A stretch of DNA of 44,781 nucleotides from Anaerolineales bacterium HSG25 (lineage in GTDB: Bacteria > Chloroflexota > Anaerolineae > 4572-78 > J111): assembly GCA_030377865.1 (NCBI GenBank), contig JAUCGA010000041.1, positions 1 through 44,781 of the forward strand, written 5' to 3'. The notes beneath the pieces are model-generated. The model worked only from the letters and a program-made list of their open reading frames with translations. It was not told where the DNA came from and searched no databases. The position numbers and the translations under genes were made by a program. Below, one piece after another: positions 8,123 to 15,707 of this stretch. Within the stretch, counting starts at the first letter, position 1, and each line of letters opens with the position of its first letter.

Positions 8123-8559
8123 ACATTCCCGGACATTTAGCTGTAGGAATAACCCAACACCATCTGCTCAACTTTCCACCCGACGACAAGAAACTGCTAA
8201 CAGTACTGCTCGTAGGTAGTTTGTTTCCAGATATTGCCGATAAAACAATTGGATACATCCTGAAACTTATGCCCGGTGGTCGTCATTGTGCCCATAATAT
8301 TTTTAGCTTGCTAGCCTCAACACTGATAATCACCAAATTAGTAGGAAACTTGGCTGGTTATGCCTGGTTTTCAGGATATACCGGCCATTTGCTAGTAGAC
8401 AGTGATCGTTTTATGCCTTGGTTCTTTCCCTTAAAGGCCTACAACTTTCCAAAAGGACGGGGTATATCATTCCAAGCCGATTCGATGATAAAGGAGACGC
8501 TATTATTAGTGTTGGCAGTCATCATATTTTATGTGAATTATGCCCGACGAATTAAGTGA
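8119..8559 (+). CDS. YdjM-like membrane-bound metal-dependent hydrolase
   Basis: The product (146 residues) starts MNIPGHLAVGI and has several hydrophobic segments. Motifs SLFPDIADK, RHCAHNIF and GHLLVDSDRF place Asp and His residues at membrane faces as in the YdjM/DUF457 family, whose members carry a predicted metal site. Neither substrate nor reaction is established for this family. The gene overlaps the rhodanese stop by 4 nt and so is likely translated from the same mRNA. Confidence 0.75.
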   Translation: MNIPGHLAVGITQHHLLNFPPDDKKLLTVLLVGSLFPDIADKTIGYILKLMPGGRHCAHNIFSLLASTLIITKLVGNLAGYAWFSGYTGHLLVDSDRFMPWFFPLKAYNFPKGRGISFQADSMIKETLLLVLAVIIFYVNYARRIK

Positions 8560-8579
8560 AATAATCAACAATTTTATCT

Positions 8580-8702
8580 GTTATGGTAACGGGTGTGTAC
8601 CCGTTACCCATAACAAGCGGGTGTATACCCGCCAAATACCCGTTGCGATTACATGATCGCAACGATCAGGAATACGTTCCCAATCTGGAGATTGGGAACG
8701 AG
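8580..8702. repeat. Family E hairpin cluster, copy 1
   Basis: Four consecutive hairpins occur in about 120 bp: GTTATGGTAACGGGT/ACCCGTTACCCATAAC, GCGGGT/ACCCGC, CGTTGCGAT/ATCGCAACG and CGTTCCCAAT/ATTGGGAACG. The second and third recur, inverted, at 12750-12845. No open frame of note lies in 8560-8900. The spacing is compact and modular; it may be a repeat, or a structured 3' region for the preceding operon. Confidence 0.5.
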
Positions 8703-8746
8703 GGGAACGAGGGGATATTTTAGCCTGAATAATCTTTACCAATCTT

Positions 8747-8816
8747 AGAACAGGATGTGCGGAATGACACTGATTAAATCAAGCCAAAATCAGTGTCATT
8801 CCGCACATCCTGTTCT
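8747..8816. repeat. Perfect 29-bp inverted repeat
   Basis: Positions 8747-8775 and 8788-8816 are exact reverse complements (arm begins AGAACAGGATGTGCGGAATG), separated by 12 bases. As RNA this is a long perfect hairpin. It has no T-tract, so it is not a classical terminator. It lies about 70 bp upstream of the response-regulator promoter region. Confidence 0.85.
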
Positions 8817-8885
8817 TATGGCCCAAATGAAGACCAACGCCCGATTTTGAACCATGCTCTATTTCTATCTTGGCAGGGAATATGC

Positions 8886-8891
8886 TATACT
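8886..8891 (+). promoter_or_regulatory. Possible extended -10 of the receiver gene
   Basis: TATGCTATACT contains an extended -10 (TGC before TATACT), 40 bp upstream of the receiver start at 8932. No good -35 is seen at the normal distance. Confidence 0.25.
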
Positions 8892-8931
8892 TAAATATCG
8901 TTAAGATTTTAGTTGCGAAGGAGCAATCATC

Positions 8932-9294
8932 ATCAGCAAGATATTACTTATTGAAGATAATGCACAAAATGCATTGTTAATGAAACGAATTTTAGAAGCT
9001 CGAGACCATAAGGTATTACATGCTGAGGAAGGAACGATAGGTTTTGAGATGGCAACCAAAGAGATACCGGATATAATTTTGGTTGACCTTGGCCTCCCCG
9101 ATATGGACGGACAAACACTCATTGGAGTTATAAAAAATGAACCTGCCCTCAAAGATATACCGATGGTCGCGGTCACCGCGTGGCCAGAAGAAACCGCCCG
9201 TGCTTTGGCAACAGCTTATGGTTGTCAGGGCTGTATCTCCAAACCGATTAACAGTCGTACCTTTCCAGACCAAATCGAAGCCTTTTTGCCATAA
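8932..9294 (+). CDS. Receiver-only response regulator with probable ATC start
   Basis: Translated from 8932 the product is 121 residues: ISKILLIEDNAQN, then phospho-acceptor ILVDLGLPDMDG (Asp near 53), AVTAW and the conserved Lys in ISKPI. It is a complete CheY-like fold with no output domain. The first ATG (8974) would delete strand 1 and the acidic pair ED, which hold Mg2+. Between the upstream stop at 8902-8904 and 8974 there is no ATG, GTG or TTG in frame. AAGGAG lies 8 bases before ATC 8932, exactly where Met stands in related receivers. I therefore call ATC as the start, or a mutated ATG. No kinase gene is adjacent. Confidence 0.8.
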   Translation: MSKILLIEDNAQNALLMKRILEARDHKVLHAEEGTIGFEMATKEIPDIILVDLGLPDMDGQTLIGVIKNEPALKDIPMVAVTAWPEETARALATAYGCQGCISKPINSRTFPDQIEAFLP

Positions 9295-9347
9295 ATCCCA
9301 ACTCTTAAGTACCCCCACAAACAAGTACTTAAAACACTCCATTTGAT

Positions 9348-10187
9348 ATGTCAACAATTGATTTAATTTCTGCCAGCGCCTTCTCCTACCAAGAGCTAAC
9401 GGATGCATATAATCGAACTCGGGTTGATTATATGGTTCCTATGCCTATGAACGCGTCTAAATTACGAGAATATGTGATTACCTATAATATAGATATGAAA
9501 GGATCTGCCGTTGCTATTGACGGAAACGAAGTGTTAGGATTGTCGATGTTAGGCTCTCGTCCGGGACGGGCTTGGATTTCTCGTTTGGGCGTTGTGCGGC
9601 AAAATCGACGTAACGGGGCTGGAACTGCTCTGGTTCAGCACATGATTGATGAATCCAAAAATCAGGGTGCCAATTATATTATCATTGAAGTAATTGATAA
9701 TAATGTTCCAGCTCATACACTTTTTACAAGACTAGGCTTCAAACAGACTCGACAACTACTCGTTTTAGGTCGTCCTCCCGGCCCACCTAAAATAAAATCT
9801 CCCGTGGCTCAAGTCCGTTCTATCAAATATAACACGGCTATGGAACTACTCACCCAACGCCGCTCAAAACCTACTTGGATTGAAGAGACCGATTCTCTGA
9901 CTAACGCGGGGAACATCGAGGCATTTTATGCCAAATTACAAGATGGTAGTGAGGGTTGGTTGGTATGCCAAAATACGATTTTTCAGTTAAGTCGGATTAT
10001 GATTCAAACGGAAGTTGGTGACCCTATGCAAGTTGGTCGAGCCTTATTGTATCATCTTCATAAAGAGTATTCCAAAAAAGACACAAAAACAGAAAATTTA
10101 CCCGTGAGTGACCCACATTGGCCCGTTTTTAAAGAGATGGGCTATTTTGACCTATTTCGACGTAATGAGATGGTATTAGAAATTTAA
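9348..10187 (+). CDS. GNAT-family N-acetyltransferase
   Basis: The first half (residues about 1-140) is a GNAT domain: WISRLGVVRQNRRNGAG in two adjoining motifs, of which RQNRRNGAGTAL is the acetyl-CoA pyrophosphate loop, then HTLFTRLGFKQTRQLLVLGR. The second half, about 130 residues, resembles a degenerate second GNAT-like domain without a clear CoA loop. Such two-domain proteins are common in this fold; the acceptor substrate is not evident. It begins 53 nt after the receiver gene. Its stop overlaps the stop of the convergent acetyltransferase gene by 4 nt. Confidence 0.8.
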   Translation: MSTIDLISASAFSYQELTDAYNRTRVDYMVPMPMNASKLREYVITYNIDMKGSAVAIDGNEVLGLSMLGSRPGRAWISRLGVVRQNRRNGAGTALVQHMIDESKNQGANYIIIEVIDNNVPAHTLFTRLGFKQTRQLLVLGRPPGPPKIKSPVAQVRSIKYNTAMELLTQRRSKPTWIEETDSLTNAGNIEAFYAKLQDGSEGWLVCQNTIFQLSRIMIQTEVGDPMQVGRALLYHLHKEYSKKDTKTENLPVSDPHWPVFKEMGYFDLFRRNEMVLEI

Positions 10188-10711
10188 AGTGTCACTCGTA
10201 CCCTTCGCTCTCCATACTCTGTTTTAGATTCGACCTCTAAACCAAATCGTCGTACCAGTTTCATTAAATAGATATTCTCCGGCATAACCCAACCGACAAT
10301 ATGAGTCATTCCCATCTGACGTGCCTTATCTGATAAGGTTCTAAGTAGATATTTCCCCAACCCTTTTTTCTGAAAATCATCCCGAAGGACAATCGCCGCT
10401 TCGGCCTCTGTATCCTCAGCTCTCACCCGTACTACCTGAGCTACACCAACCGCGCAACATTGCCCCTCGGCATTTGTAGTCGTCGCAATTACAGCCGCGC
10501 TACGCACCCAATCAACATCAGCCATCTGATAACATTGTTGCCAAACCTCCTCTTTTGAAAAATTATGTGCATGCCAATGGTAGCGTAACCATCTTGTCTG
10601 CGGAGAGAGTTGATAAAATAGATCAACGAGTTTTTGTGTATCCTCTTTGTTTATAAAACGTAGCCGAACCTCTTGGCCTTTTAAATATATTCGACGGTCT
10701 AGTTCTTGCAT
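10184..10711 (-). CDS. GNAT-family N-acetyltransferase (single domain)
   Basis: The protein starts MQELDRRIYLKGQEVRLRFI and carries GNAT motifs IVLRDDFQKKGLGKYLLRTL (CoA loop QKKGLGKYL) and GWVMPENIYLMKLVRRFGLE. The length of 175 residues is typical. It resembles the acetyltransferase modules fused to acyl-CoA synthetase in protein-acetylation enzymes (RLRFINKEDTQKLVDLFYQL is similar to their N-terminal region), so a protein-lysine acetyltransferase is possible but not shown. The frame also opens at GTG 10726; the ATG at 10711 has GAGG nine bases before it and is preferred. It is convergent with, and overlaps by 4 nt, the GNAT gene before it. Confidence 0.82.
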   Translation of the reverse strand: MQELDRRIYLKGQEVRLRFINKEDTQKLVDLFYQLSPQTRWLRYHWHAHNFSKEEVWQQCYQMADVDWVRSAAVIATTTNAEGQCCAVGVAQVVRVRAEDTEAEAAIVLRDDFQKKGLGKYLLRTLSDKARQMGMTHIVGWVMPENIYLMKLVRRFGLEVESKTEYGERRVRVTL

Positions 10712-10821
10712 AATGGTTAACCTCACCTCGCCTCAAAATTGTCATCTCTTACTACCTAGAGTAAAATCAAACGTCGCGATTATAGCACCACCTTATAACC
10801 GCGTCAACGATAAATAATAGG

Positions 10822-10922
10822 TACAGTCTTTCAGATGATGATTTTTTAATTCAAGACCAATCTTCCCGCAAGTTCAAAACTTGCGGGAGGGTGACAACTG
10901 AAAATGTTTATCTGAACATCTA
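10822..10922 (-). mobile_element. Family D palindromic element, copy 2
   Basis: This is an inverted copy of 128-227, about 90 percent identical over 101 bp, with TA at both ends, the same inverted ends and the same CTTCCCGCAAG hairpin. It lies in the 724-bp gene-free space 10712-11435 together with one family F and one family B element. Bases 10712-10821 and 11063-11160 show nothing I can name. Confidence 0.8.
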
Positions 10923-10935
10923 TAACGTTGCATTA

Positions 10936-11062
10936 TTGACTGATAGCCTTGGGCTAAAGCTACAAGGCTAAGAGCTAAAGCAGGCTAAAGCGGCCTAAAT
11001 AGCTGGCTTCAGCCTGCTTTAACTTTTAGCATCGGGATTGATTCTGATGCGTCATCAGTCAA
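10936..11062. repeat. Family F imperfect palindrome, copy 2
   Basis: The ends are inverted (TTGACTGAT at 10936, ATCAGTCAA ending 11062). The interior holds GCTAAAGCAGGCTAAAGC and GGCTTCAGCCTGC segments shared in order with 7054-7190. Confidence 0.5.
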
Positions 11063-11160
11063 GATAACAACACTACCAAATAATATAAAACATCTGGTGA
11101 TAGCAGTATTTGTGGCACTACTCAACCTCGTTCTACAAATACTAGTAGCATCAGCTATTT

Positions 11161-11431
11161 TAGGAATGAGTTCTAAATAAGTTGCGCGTTTTCATATAAG
11201 AATGAATTCTGGCTATTTTGGGGCTTTCCGTGCAACACCTGAGGAGCTTCGCACCTCGGAGGAGAACGGATCCGCGCCCTTCAAGGTACAAAGTTCCTTG
11301 AAAGTAAATATTCAGTGAACTTGCCAGAAGGAGCGTCAGAAACCCGATTTCTTTAAGAAATCGGGTTTCTAGGGTGGTTTTACTGAACTTTTACCCTTGA
11401 AGGTCTAAACCGCGCAAAATTTAGCACACTA
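11161..11431. mobile_element. Family B TA-ended MITE, copy 1, interrupted by a family A element
   Basis: The interior carries the family B signature hairpins GAGGAGCTTCGCACCTC and CTTCAAGGTACAAAGTTCCTTGAAG, followed by GGTCTAAACCGCG. A 91-bp family A element (11304-11394) splits it inside the second hairpin. The right end CACACTA stops five bases before the ATG of the aminopeptidase gene; the left end near TAGGAATGAG is diverged. Confidence 0.7.
11304..11394 (+). mobile_element. Family A 91-bp MITE, copy 3 (nested in family B)
   Basis: A full 91-bp copy, subtype II arms (AGAAGGAGCGTC left, GGTGGTTTTACTG right). The flanks are CCTTGAAA and CCTTGAAG, a 7-of-8 duplication. Removing the element and one flank restores the uninterrupted family B sequence seen at 39795-39815, which is direct proof of insertion. 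Confidence 0.93.
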
Positions 11432-11435
11432 TATT

Positions 11436-12677
11436 ATGAGCCTAACCTTTGAACAAAAACTAAAAAACTATGCTGATTTAGCAGTCAACATCGGTGTTGG
11501 TCTTCAACCCGGGCAAACATTGATTATCCACCGCGCACCGTTAGAAAGTGCCCCATTAGTCCGACTGATTGCCGAAAGTGCCTATAAAGCCGGTGCTAGG
11601 CTTGTCGATGTCATTTGGCAAGACGACGCATTGACATTAGCTCGATTTAAGCATGCGCCCCGTGATTCTTTTCATGAGTTTCCAACTTGGAGAACAGACG
11701 GGATTTTAGACGCAGTACTGAATCGAAATGGTGCTACACTCGTTTTTTTAGCCGAAAATCCAGACTTGTTAGCAAAAGAAGACCCCAAACTGGTTATGGA
11801 AGCCAAAACAACACTTCAAAAATATATGCAAGAGCTTCGCAAATATTCGATGAGTAACTACTATAACTGGTCGGTTATTGGCATGCCGATTCCAAGTTGG
11901 GCGGCCAAAGTATTTCCCGATGATCCACCTCAACGTCAAATCGACAAACTATGGGAGTTGATTTTTGACGTTTGCCGAGTGAACGAACCTGACCCCGTGC
12001 AAGCGTGGAAGGATCATGCCAAAATATTGGCCGAAAAGAAAAGTTACTTGAATAATAAAAAATACAGGTCTCTCAATTACAAAGCTCCCGGTACCGAGTT
12101 GACTCTTGGTTTGCCAGAGGGATATATTTGGCAGGGCGTGAGTACAGTTACTCAAAAGGGTATTAATTTCATGCCCAATTTACCCACCGAAGAGATTTTT
12201 ACTATGCCCCACAAAGACCAAGCCGACGGCATATTATCAAGTACTCGTCCCTTTAACTATGGGGGAGTATTGATTGATCAGTTTACGCTGAAATTTGAAA
12301 ATGGTCGTATTATCAATGCCACCGCCAAAACTGGTGAAACAACCCTCAAACAGTTAATTGCAACCGATGAAGGAGCGAGCCGATTGGGTGAAGTTGCCCT
12401 AGTTCCTCATAGCTCACCAATCTCACGATCAAACATCTTATTTTATAATACCCTATTTGACGAAAACGCGGCTAACCATTTAGCAATCGGTAAAGCCTAC
12501 CGCCTCTGCATGGCTGAGGGGAATCAAATGAACGACGATCAGTTTGCTACCGCTGGGGGAAATAATAGTATCGTCCATGAAGATTTTATGATTGGTTCGG
12601 GCAACATGGACATTGATGGTGTAACCGCGACAGGTGATATTGAGCCAATTGTGCGTGCTGGTGAATGGGCATTTTAA
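11436..12677 (+). CDS. M29-family aminopeptidase
   Basis: The 413-residue product matches M29 peptidases (AmpS, PepS, aminopeptidase T) along its whole length. It opens with FEQKLKNYADLAVNIGVGLQPGQTL, continues through the mid-region LGLPEGYIWQGV and ends with the metal-site part (EIFTMPHKDQADG, LGEVALVPHSSPIS, HEDFMIGSGNMDIDG) that supplies Glu, His and Asp ligands for two metals. It removes N-terminal residues from peptides in the cytoplasm. The start codon lies only five bases after the right end of a family B element and has no Shine-Dalgarno, so the native leader has probably been replaced. Confidence 0.92.
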   Translation: MSLTFEQKLKNYADLAVNIGVGLQPGQTLIIHRAPLESAPLVRLIAESAYKAGARLVDVIWQDDALTLARFKHAPRDSFHEFPTWRTDGILDAVLNRNGATLVFLAENPDLLAKEDPKLVMEAKTTLQKYMQELRKYSMSNYYNWSVIGMPIPSWAAKVFPDDPPQRQIDKLWELIFDVCRVNEPDPVQAWKDHAKILAEKKSYLNNKKYRSLNYKAPGTELTLGLPEGYIWQGVSTVTQKGINFMPNLPTEEIFTMPHKDQADGILSSTRPFNYGGVLIDQFTLKFENGRIINATAKTGETTLKQLIATDEGASRLGEVALVPHSSPISRSNILFYNTLFDENAANHLAIGKAYRLCMAEGNQMNDDQFATAGGNNSIVHEDFMIGSGNMDIDGVTATGDIEPIVRAGEWAF

Positions 12678-12697
12678 TAGAGTTGTTCGGGAATAAA

Positions 12698-12746
12698 GGA
12701 GTGCAAGAATTCCATTCTTGCTGTCAAAATACAATTTTGACACTCC
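12698..12746. repeat. Three-way-junction palindrome after the aminopeptidase gene
   Basis: An outer stem GGAGT/ACTCC encloses two adjacent hairpins, CAAGAA-TTCCA-TTCTTG and GTCAAAAT-ACA-ATTTTGAC. All stems are perfect. It begins 20 bp after the stop of the aminopeptidase gene and could act as a 3' RNA structure. No T-tract follows. Confidence 0.6.
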
Positions 12747-12749
12747 TGT

Positions 12750-12845
12750 TTTCCTGATCGTTGCGATTATGTAATCGCAACGGGTATTTGGCGGGTAGCG
12801 CGAAGCCTCCTTGAAGGAGGATATACCCGCCTATTATGGGTACAC
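12750..12845. repeat. Family E hairpin cluster, copy 2
   Basis: This inverted relative of 8580-8702 contains CCTGATCGTTGCGATTA, the CGTTGCGAT-type hairpin and GGGTATTTGGCGGGTA. It has an extra inserted small hairpin (CCTCC-TTGA-AGGAGG) in the middle. Confidence 0.5.
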
Positions 12846-12856
12846 TTCTGTTTTTT

Positions 12857-12947
12857 ACAAGTTAGTTCTGAAAACTACTTAGAAACCCGATTTCTTTGAG
12901 AAATCGGGTTTCTGACACTCTTTCTGGTGAGTTCACTGAATATTTAC
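12857..12947 (-). mobile_element. Family A MITE, copy 4 (degenerate left end)
   Basis: The hairpin and the GTAAATATTCAGTGAA end (right side, inverted) are intact, but the other end has lost its GTAAAAG sequence. No target duplication is recognisable. Arms are subtype I. It is probably the oldest copy in the window. Confidence 0.75.
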
Positions 12948-12963
12948 TTGCCGAACAGTCTAA

Positions 12964-13124
12964 CAAAAGTTTGTCGATTCATTCATGACCTGACACGCTG
13001 ACAAAATCAAAAGCATTTTTTAACAGGATTAACAGGATTGACAGGATTTTTTTACTTGTAATCCTGTCAATCCTGTTAATCCTGTCAGATATTGTTTTAG
13101 TCATGTTAAAATGATAAACTTCTG
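12964..13124 (-). mobile_element. Family C MITE, copy 2
   Basis: This 161-bp copy has ends CAAAAGTTTGTC and CAGAAGTTTATC read inward, and the GACAGGATTAACAGGATT hairpin core. It is flanked by an exact 7-bp duplication AGTCTAA at 12957-12963 and 13125-13131. It ends 30 bp before the TPR gene and may contribute its promoter region. Confidence 0.9.
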
Positions 13125-13154
13125 AGTCTAATAGATATATCTTAGGATTACTAC

Positions 13155-15707
13155 ATGGCACGAAAAAAACGTTCAAAAAAAACAACCGCTAAACCAAAAC
13201 TACGAAATCCCGATAAATTAACCGCCGATATTATTCGGTTGGGGCACAAATGTAAATGGAACACGGTTGAGGATCTGCTAGGTCAGCTACGCGAGCAGTT
13301 AACCGACGACCCAAATCAATTGACCAAAAACCTGACCAAGATTGCAATAGAGATTGAGGGTACGGAACTAGAACAGGCGCTACGACAAGAGATAAAAGAG
13401 CTTAATGATGATTTATCAAGTGTCATTAATGAGGCTCAAGCTTTAGTTGATAATAAAGCCTACGACGAGGCACAAACAAAATATGAGCAAATTTTACCGC
13501 TTGCTCCAAACAACCCAAAATTGCTAACCGGCTATGGTCAAGTATTACTCGAACAAAATCATATTACTCGGGCTATTGAAATGTTTGAGCAATCCCTAAA
13601 GTTTGCTCCCGATAATCCCGCGGCTCTGTCAAGTTACGGATCGGCTTTAGCCAAAACACGTCAATATGAACAATCGTTTGAGCAATTTGAAAAGGCGTTG
13701 CAACTGACTCCTCGCGCCCCTTTAATTCTTGCCCGATACGGATTGGCTTTAGCTCGTAATCAACAATACGATGCCGCTTTTGAAAAATTTGAGCAAGCCT
13801 TACGGTTGTCTCCTCGTGAACCGAATATTTTGACAAAATATGGCTGGGCGCTACAACGTTCAAGACGGTATCAGGATGCACTAGAAAAGTTTGAACAAGT
13901 ATTAGAGATTGACGCAAACAATATTAAGGCGCTCAATGGATATAGTAACACCCTGCTAAAAACAGGCCAATATCAACAAGCCTTTGAGGTATTTGAACGC
14001 ACCGTTAATCTTACAACTAACGTTGTTACACTGAACCAATATGCGAGAGCATTAGCAAAATCAAAACGCTATATCCGAGCATTTGAGATATTTGAAAAAT
14101 CCTTACAGGTTGATCCTGACGATGCCATCACCCTGAGCAGTTATGCCAAAGCCTTGGCCGAATCGGGCAATTATCAACAAGCGTTTGAGGTATTTGAACG
14201 CTCTCTTGCCATTAAACCCGACGAAGCGATTACTTTGAGTAGTTATGGTAATTTACTAGCTGAATCAGGAAATTATGACAAAGCATTTGAAATCTTTGAG
14301 CGCGCCATCAAATATAACCCTCATGAAGCGATTACTCTGAGCAGTTACGGCAAAGCACTCACTGTATCAGGTAATTATGACAAAGCATTTGAAATCTTTG
14401 AGCAAGCGCTGAGTGTGAAGCCGCATGAAGCGATTACCTTAAGTAGCTACGGAAAAGCCTTGGCCGAAGCTCGGTTATATGACAAAGCGTTTGAGGTATT
14501 TGAACAAGCCTTGGCTTTGAAACCTTACGAAGTGATTACCCTAAGTAGTTACGGCAAAGCGCTCACCAAAGCAAAACGGTTTAATCGAGCATTTGAGATA
14601 TTTGAAGATTCGCTCAAAATCAAGCCAAATAGTGAGATTATCCTCAACAGCTACGCCATCGCTTTAACCCAAGGCGGAAGATATGAGCAGGCAATAAAAA
14701 CGATTAAACGAGCTTTAGCACTCAACCCAAAAAACGCCAAAACTATCAACAACTATGGGATTACCCTAAGTAAATATGGAACATCGTTAGCCATGTCGGG
14801 CAATTATGCCGATGCGATAAAGATGTTCGAGAAATCATTGGATATTGGACATCCTGACAATACCATTACTCTGAGTAATTATGCTACTGCTTTAGGAAAA
14901 TATGGCACTTATTTGAGTAAATCATCACAACAGCGCAAAGCGGGTGATTTGTTTGAGCAAGCGTTACATCTGAACCCAGGTGACGTTAGAACCCTAACTG
15001 CCTACGGCATATTTTTGTCAAACACAGGTCAATTTGAATATGCGCTCAAACAATTTGAGCAGGCTCTCAAGGTTAACCCAAATGATGTGATTACTTTGAG
15101 CAGTTATGGTCGTACCTTGGCTGAAAGCAAGCAGTATAAGAAATCTTATGACCTTTTAGAACGTGCCTTAGAGATTACACCAAATAATATCATTACTTTG
15201 ACCATCTACGGGAAAGCTTTGTTAGATGGCAGTCAAGAAAAATATGCTTGTCACATCTTCGAAAAAGCACTAAAAATCAACCCCAAAGATCGTTTTGTCT
15301 TATTGCCTTATGCTCAGGCTCTCGAACGTCTGGGAAAATATCGTACAGCCATCCAATGTTTAGAACGGGTAAACATCAGGCAACTCGCTTATGGATTTAT
15401 GCCAATTTTTTATAGTAATTTAGGTCGATTACATTACCTCAATAACACAGATACAAATGGAGAGCGTTATTTTAGTTTGGCAGTTGAGAAAACCCATTAT
15501 GAGAATCGAGCAATATTGCATAACGTACAGACAATTTTAGCCGGTGATCCAAATAATCAAGATGTATTAGAACTGTTACAGGCTATTTTTGACCATATTC
15601 CTCGTCATACCCCGACTCCACAGCCAAACCAGCCTTCGTCCGCGTCCGATATGTTTTATCAAGAACATCATAAATCAGCTAAAACAACTAACTATTCAGA
15701 TTCATGA
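13155..15707 (+). CDS. Tetratricopeptide-repeat protein
   Basis: The product has 850 residues: a basic N-terminus (MARKKRSKKTTAKPK), a short helical region, then about 19-20 TPR units of 34 residues from about residue 97 to 770. Units follow the pattern AFEIFEQALSVKPHEAITLS with SYGKALAESGNYDK-type loops. Units between about 14090 and 14660 are close copies of each other at both protein and DNA level, which points to recent tandem duplication or gene conversion. There is no signal peptide or membrane segment, so it is a cytoplasmic protein-binding scaffold. Its stop overlaps the start of the GT-C membrane protein gene (ATGA), so the two are probably coupled. Confidence 0.88.
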   Translation: MARKKRSKKTTAKPKLRNPDKLTADIIRLGHKCKWNTVEDLLGQLREQLTDDPNQLTKNLTKIAIEIEGTELEQALRQEIKELNDDLSSVINEAQALVDNKAYDEAQTKYEQILPLAPNNPKLLTGYGQVLLEQNHITRAIEMFEQSLKFAPDNPAALSSYGSALAKTRQYEQSFEQFEKALQLTPRAPLILARYGLALARNQQYDAAFEKFEQALRLSPREPNILTKYGWALQRSRRYQDALEKFEQVLEIDANNIKALNGYSNTLLKTGQYQQAFEVFERTVNLTTNVVTLNQYARALAKSKRYIRAFEIFEKSLQVDPDDAITLSSYAKALAESGNYQQAFEVFERSLAIKPDEAITLSSYGNLLAESGNYDKAFEIFERAIKYNPHEAITLSSYGKALTVSGNYDKAFEIFEQALSVKPHEAITLSSYGKALAEARLYDKAFEVFEQALALKPYEVITLSSYGKALTKAKRFNRAFEIFEDSLKIKPNSEIILNSYAIALTQGGRYEQAIKTIKRALALNPKNAKTINNYGITLSKYGTSLAMSGNYADAIKMFEKSLDIGHPDNTITLSNYATALGKYGTYLSKSSQQRKAGDLFEQALHLNPGDVRTLTAYGIFLSNTGQFEYALKQFEQALKVNPNDVITLSSYGRTLAESKQYKKSYDLLERALEITPNNIITLTIYGKALLDGSQEKYACHIFEKALKINPKDRFVLLPYAQALERLGKYRTAIQCLERVNIRQLAYGFMPIFYSNLGRLHYLNNTDTNGERYFSLAVEKTHYENRAILHNVQTILAGDPNNQDVLELLQAIFDHIPRHTPTPQPNQPSSASDMFYQEHHKSAKTTNYSDS

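Noticed and set aside
8974..9294. Receiver gene starting at ATG 8974
   Set aside because: It would remove the first strand and the metal-binding acidic pair that are plainly encoded upstream in the same frame behind a good ribosome-binding site.
12698..12746. A tRNA-like cloverleaf
   Set aside because: Only 49 bp, three stems, no anticodon arm of normal size, no T-loop consensus and no CCA.
14090..14660. Regularly spaced DNA repeats that might suggest a CRISPR array
   Set aside because: The period is 102 bp, in frame, and the whole stretch encodes TPR units; spacers are not unique sequences and no cas genes are present.
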